Assembly (NCBI RefSeq): GCF_007341385.1
Contig: NZ_VJYD01000001.1
Span: 434,001-498,000 of the forward strand
Reading direction: 5' to 3'
DNA: 64,000 nt
Source of the DNA: Flavobacterium daemonense
GTDB taxonomy: Bacteria > Bacteroidota > Bacteroidia > Flavobacteriales > Flavobacteriaceae
The notes beneath the pieces were generated by a model. It saw only the letters and a program-made list of their open reading frames with translations, had not been told where the DNA came from and searched no databases. How positions within the stretch are numbered: position 1 is the stretch's first letter; the number at the start of each line of letters is the position of its first letter. Positions 18,737 to 27,751 of this stretch are shown here, piece after piece. Position numbers and translations under genes: made by a program.

Positions 18737-19267
18737 ATGTTTTCTTTCAAGGAATATAGCCAGGAAATAATCACCACCCTAATTCTGCTTGTCACATTGA
18801 TAGCACTGCGAGTTATCGTAGCAAAATTAATCAGGCGATATGCCAGCAGCAGTCAGTTATTAGAACACAGAACAAATCTGGTAATCAAATATATTCACTT
18901 GTTAATGAATATTTTGGTAACCATCAGTTTGATTGTAATTTGGGGTGTTGATACTAAAGACATATTTTTCTATGTATCCTCAATTGCAACAGTAATTGGT
19001 GTGGCGATGTTTGCGCAATGGTCCATTTTAAGCAACATTACTTCGGGAATGATTTTGTTTTTCTCATTTCCGTTCCGAATTGGAGATACTATAAAAATTC
19101 ACGACAAAGATTTTCCCATCGAAGCTGAAATTGAAGACATCAGCGCTTTTCATGTGAATTTAAAAACAAAAGAAGGCGAAAGAATCATTTTTCCGAACAA
19201 TTTATTACTGCAAAAAGGAATTTCGATTATGCCTGTCCAATACGAAGACAAAGAGTTTTTTGATTAA
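18737..19267 (+). CDS. Small mechanosensitive channel of the MscS family
   Basis: This 176-residue protein has two or three membrane helices (EIITTLILLVTLIALRVIVAK, LLMNILVTISLIVIWG, then the pore-helix-like stretch VIGVAMFAQWSILSNITSGMILFF). The MscS beta domain follows (PFRIGDTIKIHDKDFPIEAEIEDISAFHVNLKTKEGERIIFPNNLLL). It is short compared with E. coli MscS (286), as the C-terminal vestibule is truncated. Its expected role is release of solutes on hypo-osmotic shock. Confidence 0.88.
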   Translation: MFSFKEYSQEIITTLILLVTLIALRVIVAKLIRRYASSSQLLEHRTNLVIKYIHLLMNILVTISLIVIWGVDTKDIFFYVSSIATVIGVAMFAQWSILSNITSGMILFFSFPFRIGDTIKIHDKDFPIEAEIEDISAFHVNLKTKEGERIIFPNNLLLQKGISIMPVQYEDKEFFD

Positions 19268-19378
19268 AGTCTGAATGGAAATTTTATAAACTATACACAA
19301 AAAGGTAAAACGCTATTACGGTTATAAAATGTAATATTTGTTATACCAAAATTTAGTTTATCTAATACTCCATCAAAA

Positions 19379-20479
19379 ATGACTCAACCCATAAAATTGC
19401 CGTTTTACGCAAAACTTTCTTGCATATTAATCAGTTTGATTTCGTTTGCTTATATATTCTGTATAGCAAAAGATGTAATAACTCCCGTATTAATGGCCTT
19501 TTTATTTGCCGTTTTGCTTCTTCCCATTTTCACATTTTTAAACACGAAGTTGCGTTTTCCAAGACACTTGGCTGCAATAGTCTGTGTTTTGACTTTTGCC
19601 GCAGTTATCATCGGTATACTTGTTTTTATTTCCTACGAAGTAACCGATATGGCAAATGACTTTGATACAATCAAAAAAAATGCAAATGTCTTTTTATCTG
19701 ATATACATCGATTTGTAAAAGAGCGATTTCATATCAGCATTGGCGAACAAAAAAAATATCTCGACACCGTAACCAAAGATTCGGTTAAAAATGGAAATGC
19801 AACAATCGGATCTGCAATTCTTTCCATAACAGATCTTTTATTAGATTGTACGATTATACCAATTTATACGTTTCTGTTTTTAATTTATAAAGACCATTTT
19901 ATTCTTTTTTTGGCCAAATTAATCAACAAAGAAAACCACATTGCGCTACGAGATATTTTATCACAAATAAAAGTTTCGATAAACAATTACATCGTAAGTC
20001 TTATTTTAGAAATGATTGTTGTGTCTGTTTTAACGAGTTTGGGACTTTGGATTATTGACGTCAAATATTTTATTTTATTGGGATTAATTACAGGAATTTT
20101 AAATCTTATTCCGTATATTGGAATATTGATTGCCGGAATTATTACCGTTTTAGCTTCTTTGACAGGTTCTGGCGAAATTTCAATAATTCTCGGAATTTTA
20201 ATTGTGAATGTCATTGTGCAACTTATCGATAATAATTTATTGGTACCTTTGATTATTAATTCAAAAGTCGAAATCAATGCCTTTGTTTCTATTATCGGAA
20301 TTATAATTGGAGGCGCGGCGGCTGGGATTTCGGGAATGTTTTTGGCAATTCCGCTTTTGGCAATCTTGAAAATTATATTTGACAGAATTGAATCATTAGA
20401 AGCTTGGGGTTATGTCATGGGAAATCATATGCCTAGAAAATTTACTTGGAGAATTCGAAGATCTAAAATTGCTAATTAA
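19379..20479 (+). CDS. AI-2E family transporter (PerM/YdiK-like)
   Basis: This 366-residue membrane protein has about eight helices. The family signature includes AFLFAVLLLPIFTFL near the N-terminus, and near the C-terminus LGLITGILNLIPYIGILIAGI and a GGAAAGISGMFLAIPLLAILKI block. Family members export autoinducer-2 or act as Na+/H+ antiporters; the substrate here is unknown. The neighbouring barrel gene starts 34 bp downstream. Confidence 0.88.
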   Translation: MTQPIKLPFYAKLSCILISLISFAYIFCIAKDVITPVLMAFLFAVLLLPIFTFLNTKLRFPRHLAAIVCVLTFAAVIIGILVFISYEVTDMANDFDTIKKNANVFLSDIHRFVKERFHISIGEQKKYLDTVTKDSVKNGNATIGSAILSITDLLLDCTIIPIYTFLFLIYKDHFILFLAKLINKENHIALRDILSQIKVSINNYIVSLILEMIVVSVLTSLGLWIIDVKYFILLGLITGILNLIPYIGILIAGIITVLASLTGSGEISIILGILIVNVIVQLIDNNLLVPLIINSKVEINAFVSIIGIIIGGAAAGISGMFLAIPLLAILKIIFDRIESLEAWGYVMGNHMPRKFTWRIRRSKIAN

Positions 20480-20513
20480 AAACCATTTTCAAATACGTCA
20501 AAAACTAAATCTA

Positions 20514-22340
20514 ATGTCCGTGAACAAAAAAATAATCGTTTTTATTTTACTTTGCTTTTGCCTGCAAAGCACGTACGGACAATCGGATAAAACAAAAAAT
20601 CCGCCCAAAAAAGACAGTACAGACGTTTATAATAAAATTCGAAATTATTCCAAAAAAAACAATTTTACCAAAACACTTCATAAGCTGTTTTTCAGAACAA
20701 ACAAACCAAAAAAGAAAGAGGAACTTCTTATACCAACAGATACTGCAAATTACAACGGAAAAATTATCCGAAAAATCAATATTGTTACTTTAGATCCTTT
20801 TGGCCATTCAATTGTAGATACCACGCAGGAACCTAAAAACTGGGGTGAACGAACCGGTAATAGACTTCATTTGAAAACGAAGAAAATTGCGATTTATAAT
20901 TTGCTTCTTTTCAAAAAAAATAGCGTCTATGACAGTTATAAAGTTCAGGAAACAGAACGTTTGATTCGTGCCCAAAAATACGTTACGGCAGTACGAATAA
21001 CACATAAAGTAGCGGGAGTTGCTTCTGACTCTGTTGATGTTACCATTAGAGTTTTAGATTCCTGGAGCACGATTCCTAGATTTGCAATTTCAAGCAATCA
21101 AGTTTCTTTGGGATTTAAAGAGAAAGATTTTTTTGGAACCGGCCAACAGTTGGAATATCGTTTTACAAATCGTTTTAGTGATGGCGCAAACGGAAATGAT
21201 GTTACTTATACTGTTCCGAACATCAAAAATACTTACATCGCAACCGTTTTGAATTACAAAATGGATCTTGATAATAATTATACCAAAAGCATCAATATTG
21301 AACGTCTCTTCTACTCGCCTTTAACCAAATGGGCTGGAGGTGTTTATGTAGGTCAGAATTTCAGAAAAGATAGTTTGCAGGCACCTGATATGACGTATGC
21401 ATTTCAGACTTTTAAATATAATTTTCAAGATTTTTGGGCAGGAAAAGCCACCAAAGTCTATGAAGATGAAAATAAAGGAATTACCAATCTGATTGTTTCT
21501 GGTCGTTTTTTGAATGTCAATTATGGTGAAAGCCCGGAAGAATTATACGATCCAACCAATTTTTATTCGGATCAAAAACTTATTTTATCCGGAATTGGAT
21601 TGAACACTCGAAAGTTTGTCAAAGACAATTATATTTTTAGAAATGGCCAGACCGAGGATGTACCAATTGGGCGAATTTATGGCATAACTTTAGGCTATCA
21701 ATATAAAAATCAGATGTGGAGACCGTATGCTGGCGGGCGATTTTCATTCGGAAATTATTATCGTATCGGATTTTTCGGTGCCAATTTTGAGGCAGGGACG
21801 TTTTTTCACGATTCCAAGACCTATGAAACAGCCTTTACCATAGAAACCAACTATTTTACCAAACTTTATAGTATTGGCGCTTGGAAACTAAGACAATTTG
21901 TGAACCCAAGAATGGTAATTGGTATTAATCGTGAAGATATTATTGGTGATAAATTAAATATAAATCAAGACAATGGCCTTGCCGGATTTAATAGCGCTAT
22001 TTATGGAACCAATAAAATGATTTTGTCGTTGCAGACACAAACTTATTCGCCAAAAGCACTTTTAGGTTTTCGTCTTAATCCGTTTTTTAATTATTCGGTC
22101 GCAGTTCTTGGAAGCCCAGACAATTCCATGGGAAGAAATAAAGCGTATTCAAAATTCACACTTGGCGTCATCGTGAGCAACGACTATTTGGTATTCAGTT
22201 CTTTTCAATTGTCATTGTCATATTACCCGAGTATTCCGTATGAGGGAGATAACGTTTTCAAAACCAATACTTTTGAAACAACAGACTTCGGATTAATGAA
22301 TTTTGAACTGGCAAAACCTAAAATTGTCGATTATAAGTAA
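20514..22340 (+). CDS. BamA/TamA-like outer-membrane beta-barrel protein
   Basis: This 608-residue exported protein (signal peptide ending STYGQ) has POTRA-like segments in the first half (IIRKINIVTLDPFG, YDSYKVQETERLIRAQKYVTAVRI, SVDVTIRVLDSWSTIPRFA). A C-terminal beta-barrel of alternating hydrophobic strands follows (GFKEKDFFGTGQQLEYRF, GITLGYQYKNQMWRPYAGGRFSFG, FQLSLSYYPSIPYEG). It resembles Omp85/TamA-like or flavobacterial barrel assembly proteins. The start MSVNKKIIVF (20514) is preferred over one 34 codons upstream because the signal peptide begins there. It does not end in the canonical C-terminal phenylalanine, so the exact subfamily is open. Confidence 0.7.
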   Translation: MSVNKKIIVFILLCFCLQSTYGQSDKTKNPPKKDSTDVYNKIRNYSKKNNFTKTLHKLFFRTNKPKKKEELLIPTDTANYNGKIIRKINIVTLDPFGHSIVDTTQEPKNWGERTGNRLHLKTKKIAIYNLLLFKKNSVYDSYKVQETERLIRAQKYVTAVRITHKVAGVASDSVDVTIRVLDSWSTIPRFAISSNQVSLGFKEKDFFGTGQQLEYRFTNRFSDGANGNDVTYTVPNIKNTYIATVLNYKMDLDNNYTKSINIERLFYSPLTKWAGGVYVGQNFRKDSLQAPDMTYAFQTFKYNFQDFWAGKATKVYEDENKGITNLIVSGRFLNVNYGESPEELYDPTNFYSDQKLILSGIGLNTRKFVKDNYIFRNGQTEDVPIGRIYGITLGYQYKNQMWRPYAGGRFSFGNYYRIGFFGANFEAGTFFHDSKTYETAFTIETNYFTKLYSIGAWKLRQFVNPRMVIGINREDIIGDKLNINQDNGLAGFNSAIYGTNKMILSLQTQTYSPKALLGFRLNPFFNYSVAVLGSPDNSMGRNKAYSKFTLGVIVSNDYLVFSSFQLSLSYYPSIPYEGDNVFKTNTFETTDFGLMNFELAKPKIVDYK

Positions 22341-22534
22341 GAATATTTTTTTTCATTTTTTATTATATTTTTTAAGAAACACAAAACTTTTTCATTATCA
22401 AACGATTACCATCAATTTAGCGCCCTAACACTCGTTAAACGGTTAATTTTATCCGACGAAATGCACTTGTTTTTTATTTTTGGCACAGTATATGAATAGT
22501 ACTAAGCAAGAGTAACATTAAAACTTTAGAAAAA

Positions 22535-23050
22535 ATGAAAACAATAAAAATAGCAATCGCCGGATTATTTCTTTTGGTTGCAAATGCCACACAAGCCCAA
22601 GTATCAATTAATGTTAATATAGGAACACCACCAGCTTGGGGACCTGCAGGATATTCTGAAATGGAGTATTATTACTTGCCAGACATTGAAGCCTATTATG
22701 ATGTAAGAGCTTCTCAGTTTATTTATTTTGGAGGCGGAAGATGGATTAGAGCCACTTATTTGCCAAGACAATATAGAAACTATGATTTATACGGAGGTTA
22801 TAAAGTAGTTTTGAATGATTACCACGGAAGAACACCTTACGTATATTTTGACCGTCATAGAGCAACATATTACAAAGGTTATCATGGAGCACCACAAAGA
22901 CCGTATCAGCCTAGACCAGTAGTTTATGGATATAATGATCGTCGCGATTACAAAGATTACAAACACTACGATAAACATTACGACAAACACGACCGTCACG
23001 ATCATGATGACCACGACCACGATGATCACCACGGACACGGAAGAAGATAA
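22535..23050 (+). CDS. Exported Tyr/His-rich protein with metal-binding-like tail
   Basis: This 171-residue protein has a signal peptide (ending ATQAQ), a conserved-looking Tyr-rich domain (YLPDIEAYYDVRASQFIYFGGGRWIRATYLP) and a C-terminal tail of His/Asp repeats (HDRHDHDDHDHDDHHGHG) suited to Zn, Ni or Cu binding. It belongs to a flavobacterial family without a known function. Transcription ends at a strong hairpin just downstream. Confidence 0.8.
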   Translation: MKTIKIAIAGLFLLVANATQAQVSINVNIGTPPAWGPAGYSEMEYYYLPDIEAYYDVRASQFIYFGGGRWIRATYLPRQYRNYDLYGGYKVVLNDYHGRTPYVYFDRHRATYYKGYHGAPQRPYQPRPVVYGYNDRRDYKDYKHYDKHYDKHDRHDHDDHDHDDHHGHGRR

Positions 23051-23079
23051 AAATTGCTAAATAATTAGCAATCACCACA

Positions 23080-23113
23080 AAAGAGTATCAATATTTTTGA
23101 TACTCTTTTTTTA
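23080..23113 (+). terminator. Terminator of the Tyr/His-rich gene
   Basis: The stem AAAGAGTATCA / TGATACTCTTT with a short AT loop is followed by a T-run. Confidence 0.85.
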
Positions 23114-23222
23114 TGCACGCATAGTATATTTGGAATTTGTTAATTTATTGCATAATATTTAAAAATTACAGCGAAATCAATTATATTTATAACAATTGTC
23201 TTATTGTACTATAATTCTACCG

Positions 23223-23230
23223 TATATTTG
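23223..23230 (+). promoter_or_regulatory. -7 promoter element of the LVIVD lipoprotein gene
   Basis: TATATTTG matches the Bacteroidetes -7 consensus exactly. It lies 26 bp upstream of the ATG at 23257, giving a leader of about 20 nt. A TTG is present upstream at a looser spacing. Confidence 0.6.
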
Positions 23231-23256
23231 CACAATAATTTAAAAACCAAAGGATT

Positions 23257-24882
23257 ATGAAGAAGAGCGTTTATTTATTTTCATTTTTAGCAATGTCACT
23301 TTTTACTTTTTGTGACAATAATGACGATAACTCAGATAACCAAGCAGTTGAAAACGGAATTACCATCAACAATGATGCGGTTTCTTTGAGCAAAAGACTT
23401 GATTACACTAATTCTGGAGTTTTATCAATTACTAATGTATCCACTTCAAAATCACTAAACAGCACAGCGGCAGCAAATGAATTGCCATTGGTTCAAATTG
23501 CTGAAGTAAATCCACCAATAGATAACAAAGGAAGAACTTTGCAGGCAAATCACGTAGCTGTAAACGGAAACTATGCATATGTAGCGTATACAATGATGGG
23601 AGAAGATTACTCTGGAGCAATTGATGTTATTGATGTTTCTGATCCTTACAAGCCAAAATTATTGACATCAGCGTTAATTGCAGATACAGATATTACAGCT
23701 CTTACTTATTCTAACGGAAATTTAATTATTGCCGGAGCAAAAGATATTGATAAAGATGCAACTTTGACAAATCCTGCAATTGTGATCAATATGCAGTTGA
23801 GCTCAGGAATGCTTACTGATAGATACACTGTAACTAAACTTGAAAGCAAAGTTACAACTGATGTTGCTACGGGAACTTCATCATATTACGCAGTTACTGG
23901 AGATACTGGAAGTTTGTTTAAAATAAGCAATTCTACTAAAGAAATAACTTCAAAAGTTGCGGTTCAGGATTTACGTACTGTAGCAATCAGCGGTGACAAA
24001 ATTGTTACCTTGAGCGGAACAAAAGGTGTAAACATTTATAATGAATCATCTTTTACACTTCAAAAATCTTTTACAACAAGCAATGATGTAAGTGCTGCAA
24101 AAAGAACTGTAGATTTTGACGGAACTAAATTATTAGTTTCTGAAGGATATAATGGTTTAGGTGTTTACGATATCAACAGCGGTTCAAAATTGCAGACTAT
24201 TGGACTTGATAATGCTGGCGGAGACAATGTAACAAATGCTGTTTCTGTAAACGATGGTTATTCTTTTGTTGCAAACGGTGCAGCTGGTTTAAATGTTTAC
24301 AAATCTGGAACTAATTTAAGTCTAGTAGGAACTGTTGGAATCACAGGTTCATCTAACTATGTAAAATCTAGCGGAAACTATATTTATGTTGCAAGCGGAA
24401 AAGGCGGTTTAAAAATCATTAAGATGGAAAAACCAAATCCAGCATTTGCAAATTGTTCTTCATACGGAACTTACAATCAAGGCAAAGATTTGATTCTGAA
24501 TTCAAACGAAGTAAAATCATACAACGGTTCAACAGCGCTTAATTCTATTATCGTAAATTCTGGAGGTGTTTTAACGCACTGCGGATCAATTACGGTTGCA
24601 AATACATTGATTTTAAACAGTGGCGGAACTTTTAATATGACAGGAAGCTTGGCTCAAGGTAAATACCAACAGTCAAATCCTACTGAACTTATTATCAACA
24701 GTAATGCTTTATTGCAGGTAGAAGGTTCTGTAGTAATCTGGGGTGACTTAAGATTGAACAGTGGCGCTAAAATCAACTTTGTTGGAAACAATTCGTCAAT
24801 TACAATTTACGGAAAAGTAACAAAAAACAGTGGTGTTACAATCACTGGAACATATAACGACACAGAAAACAAATTGAAATAA
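23257..24882 (+). CDS. Lipoprotein with LVIVD beta-propeller repeats
   Basis: This 541-residue protein starts with a signal peptide and lipobox (SLFTFC), followed by an Asp/Asn-rich tether (DNNDDNSDN). Residues ~75-395 are LVIVD-type repeats (GNYAYVAYTMMGEDYSGAIDVIDVSDPYKPK; GYSFVANGAAGLNVYKSG; GNYIYVASGKGGLKII), expected to form a beta-propeller on the cell surface. The C-terminal ~130 residues are short beta-helix-like rungs (SGGVLTHCGSITVANTLILNSGGTF). The function is unknown; ligand binding or adhesion is possible. Confidence 0.82.
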   Translation: MKKSVYLFSFLAMSLFTFCDNNDDNSDNQAVENGITINNDAVSLSKRLDYTNSGVLSITNVSTSKSLNSTAAANELPLVQIAEVNPPIDNKGRTLQANHVAVNGNYAYVAYTMMGEDYSGAIDVIDVSDPYKPKLLTSALIADTDITALTYSNGNLIIAGAKDIDKDATLTNPAIVINMQLSSGMLTDRYTVTKLESKVTTDVATGTSSYYAVTGDTGSLFKISNSTKEITSKVAVQDLRTVAISGDKIVTLSGTKGVNIYNESSFTLQKSFTTSNDVSAAKRTVDFDGTKLLVSEGYNGLGVYDINSGSKLQTIGLDNAGGDNVTNAVSVNDGYSFVANGAAGLNVYKSGTNLSLVGTVGITGSSNYVKSSGNYIYVASGKGGLKIIKMEKPNPAFANCSSYGTYNQGKDLILNSNEVKSYNGSTALNSIIVNSGGVLTHCGSITVANTLILNSGGTFNMTGSLAQGKYQQSNPTELIINSNALLQVEGSVVIWGDLRLNSGAKINFVGNNSSITIYGKVTKNSGVTITGTYNDTENKLK

Positions 24883-24943
24883 TTTTCTGTAATCCTAAGA
24901 AATACCACATGATTTAATTCGTTAAATCAATTCTTTAAAAAAT

Positions 24944-24979
24944 AATGCCGTCAGAAATCCTCTGATGGCATTTTTTTTG
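24944..24979 (+). terminator. Terminator of the LVIVD lipoprotein gene
   Basis: A 12-bp stem AATGCCGTCAGA / TCTGATGGCATT with a 5-nt loop is followed by eight Ts. Confidence 0.85.
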
Positions 24980-25096
24980 TGGGGTAGTTTTTCTTAAAAA
25001 AGGAAATCAATAACCAAACATTAACAATTCATTTAAATAGTCTTCAAAAATATAATTACTATTTTTGAAGCACTTTCAAAAACACCAATCCACGCT

Positions 25097-27628
25097 ATGC
25101 GAAAAATTCAGTTACTGATAATTTTATTTTTATTAACAGGTATTTCAAATTCATTTGCACAACAACCACAAAAACCAAGTTCTGTAGAGATTTATAATCA
25201 AATCAAAAAATTAAACTTCTTAGGTTCCGTTTTATATATTGCTGCCCATCCTGACGATGAAAATACACGTTTGATATCTTACATGGCAAACGAAATGAAT
25301 GCTAGAACCGGATATTTGTCTTTGACTCGCGGTGATGGAGGACAGAATTTGATTGGCCCGCAACTTCGTGAATTACTTGGTGTAATACGAACTCAAGAAT
25401 TAATTGAAGCCAGAAAAATTGACGGCGGAGAACAGTTTTTCTCGCGCGCAAATGATTTTGGTTTTTCAAAAAATCCAAGTGAAACCTTAGAAATTTGGGA
25501 TAAGGATAAAGTTCTAGCAGATGTTGTTTGGACAATCAGAAAATTTCAGCCAGACGTAATCATCAACCGATTTGATCACCGTTCGCCAGGCACAACTCAC
25601 GGGCATCACACATCATCAGCAATGTTGAGCGTTGAAAGTTTCAAGCTGACGAATGACCCAAAAAGCTACCCTGAACAATTAAAATATGTTACACCTTGGC
25701 AAGTAAAAAGACAATTTTTTAATCCGTCGTGGTGGTTTTATGGAAGTCAAGAAAAATTTGATGCTGCCAATAAATCAAAATTCACAAAATTAGAAACCGG
25801 AGTTTATTACACTGGAATTGGAAAATCAAACCAAGAAATTGCTGCCTTAAGTCGAAGCCGTCATCAATCACAAGGTTTTGGAAGTACTGGTGTTCGTGGT
25901 GAAGAAACAGAATATCTAGAACTTATTAACGGTGAAACTCCAACAGAAAGAGATAATTTATTTGATGGAATTGATACTTCTTGGAACCGCATTAAAAATG
26001 GAAAACCTATTGGCGAATTAATTTCTAAAATCATTTCAAAATACGATTTCAGCAATCCTTCGGCAAGTATTCCCGATTTGGTAAAGGCTTACACGATGAT
26101 TGAAGCTTTAGACGATACTCATTGGAAACCTTTAAAAGCAACTGCGATTAAAAATATTATTGCTTCATGCTCAGGTTTGTATCTTGAAGCTGTTGCATCT
26201 GAACAAGAAGCAACTCCGGGAAGCACCGTTAAACTTAGTCTTGAAGCAATTAACAGATGTGCTGTTGAAATGCAGTTAACGAGCGTTACCACTTTACCGG
26301 ATAATAAAACTACCATTCAAAACAGTGTTTTAAAAAATAATAATGATCAAAAAATAAATCTTCAATTGCAACTTCCAGCTACAATTGAATATACACAGCC
26401 GTATTGGCTAAAAGAAAAAGCAACTGTTGGAATGTACACGGTTTCAAATCAGGAAAACATTGGAATTCCCGATATCATCAGAGAAGTAAAAGTTGTTTTT
26501 AATGTTAAAATTGATGGTGTTGAAATTCCGTTTGAGCGCACTGTTGTTTACAAATACAATGATGGCGTTAAAGGCGAAATGTATAATTTTCTAGATATTG
26601 TGCCTGAAGTAACCACTTCGATACTAGAAAAAGTTTTGATTTTTAGAGATACGAAAACCAAAATGATTCCGGTAAAAGTGCGTGCTGGAAAGGATGGAAT
26701 AAAAGGAAATCTTGAATTAGAATTGCCAAAAAGCTGGGTAATATCTCCAAAACAGATTCCGTTTTCATTGGATAAAAAAGGCAATGAGCAAACCTTTTAT
26801 TTTGAAGTAACACCTCCTGTAAATCCAGAAGAAGCTGTTGCAAAAGCCGTTGCGATTGTTGACAATAAGCGTTTTGATAAAGATGAAACGATTATTGAAT
26901 ACAGCCATATTACCAAACAAATGGTTTTAAAGCCAGCAGAATCAAAATGTATCCGAATTGATTTGAAAACTTCTGGCGACGCCATTGCTTATATTATGGG
27001 CGCTGGCGACGAAGTTCCAGAAAGTTTAGCACAAATGGGCTATAAAGTAACAATTTTAAAACCCGAAGAAATTACGCCAGAACGATTGGATTCTTTCAGC
27101 ACTGTAATTACTGGAATTCGCGCGTACAATACTGTAAATGCTTTGGCAAACAAACAAAAAATACTTTTTGATTTTGTAAAAGGCGGCAAAAACATGATTG
27201 TTCAGTACAATACTTACGGGAAAATGGTAACCGATCAAATTGCGCCATATCCTTTAAAAGTATCAAATGATCGTGTGACTGAAGAAAATGCTAAAATCAC
27301 ATTTTTAGCACCAAATCACCCGGTTTTAAATGTACCAAATAAAATCACAGAAAAAGATTTTCAAGGTTGGACACAAGAGCAAGGTTTGTATTATCCAGAT
27401 CAATATGATCCTGCCTTCACTCCTATTATTTCATCGCATGATAAAGGCGAATCACCAAAAGATGGCGCTCTATTAGTAGCACCATATGGAAAAGGATACT
27501 ATATTTACACTGGTTTAAGCTTTTTTAGAGAATTGCCTGAAGGCGTAGCCGGTGCTTACCGATTATTGTCGAATATTATTTCGCTAAAACAGCCAATAGA
27601 AGCTCCTAAACAAGAATTTAAGCAATAA
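25097..27628 (+). CDS. Exported PIG-L family deacetylase with long C-terminal extension
   Basis: This 843-residue protein has a signal peptide (ending SFAQQ). The PIG-L/LmbE deacetylase domain occupies about residues 40-300, with the zinc motif AAHPDDE (H51, D54) and a second histidine site HGHHTSSA near residue 170. The rest (residues 350-843) contains beta-rich domains and a ThuA/glutaminase-amidotransferase-like stretch (FSTVITGIRAYNTV, VKGGKNMIVQYNTYGKM). PIG-L enzymes remove acetyl groups from N-acetyl sugars or related amides. The periplasmic location and adjacent symporter gene suggest processing of an imported glycoconjugate. The substrate is unknown. Confidence 0.88.
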   Translation: MRKIQLLIILFLLTGISNSFAQQPQKPSSVEIYNQIKKLNFLGSVLYIAAHPDDENTRLISYMANEMNARTGYLSLTRGDGGQNLIGPQLRELLGVIRTQELIEARKIDGGEQFFSRANDFGFSKNPSETLEIWDKDKVLADVVWTIRKFQPDVIINRFDHRSPGTTHGHHTSSAMLSVESFKLTNDPKSYPEQLKYVTPWQVKRQFFNPSWWFYGSQEKFDAANKSKFTKLETGVYYTGIGKSNQEIAALSRSRHQSQGFGSTGVRGEETEYLELINGETPTERDNLFDGIDTSWNRIKNGKPIGELISKIISKYDFSNPSASIPDLVKAYTMIEALDDTHWKPLKATAIKNIIASCSGLYLEAVASEQEATPGSTVKLSLEAINRCAVEMQLTSVTTLPDNKTTIQNSVLKNNNDQKINLQLQLPATIEYTQPYWLKEKATVGMYTVSNQENIGIPDIIREVKVVFNVKIDGVEIPFERTVVYKYNDGVKGEMYNFLDIVPEVTTSILEKVLIFRDTKTKMIPVKVRAGKDGIKGNLELELPKSWVISPKQIPFSLDKKGNEQTFYFEVTPPVNPEEAVAKAVAIVDNKRFDKDETIIEYSHITKQMVLKPAESKCIRIDLKTSGDAIAYIMGAGDEVPESLAQMGYKVTILKPEEITPERLDSFSTVITGIRAYNTVNALANKQKILFDFVKGGKNMIVQYNTYGKMVTDQIAPYPLKVSNDRVTEENAKITFLAPNHPVLNVPNKITEKDFQGWTQEQGLYYPDQYDPAFTPIISSHDKGESPKDGALLVAPYGKGYYIYTGLSFFRELPEGVAGAYRLLSNIISLKQPIEAPKQEFKQ

Positions 27629-27640
27629 AACATTTGCAAA

Positions 27641-27748
27641 ATGGAAGCCAAAAAAACAAAAAAATGGAAAAAAAGCTACACCTATGTTTTGGTGGCTAAT
27701 GCTATTTATATTCTTATTTTCTTCTTAATCATGCAATTATACTCATAA
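27641..27748 (+). CDS. 35-residue single-pass membrane protein
   Basis: This short ORF lies between the deacetylase gene (12 bp upstream) and the symporter gene (3 bp downstream). It encodes a Lys-rich N-terminus (MEAKKTKKWKKS) followed by one hydrophobic helix (YVLVANAIYILIFFLIMQLY). The tight spacing indicates co-transcription. The layout suggests a small accessory subunit or regulator of the symporter, similar to small proteins seen with other transporters. That role is inference. Confidence 0.75.
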   Translation: MEAKKTKKWKKSYTYVLVANAIYILIFFLIMQLYS

Positions 27749-27751
27749 CCT

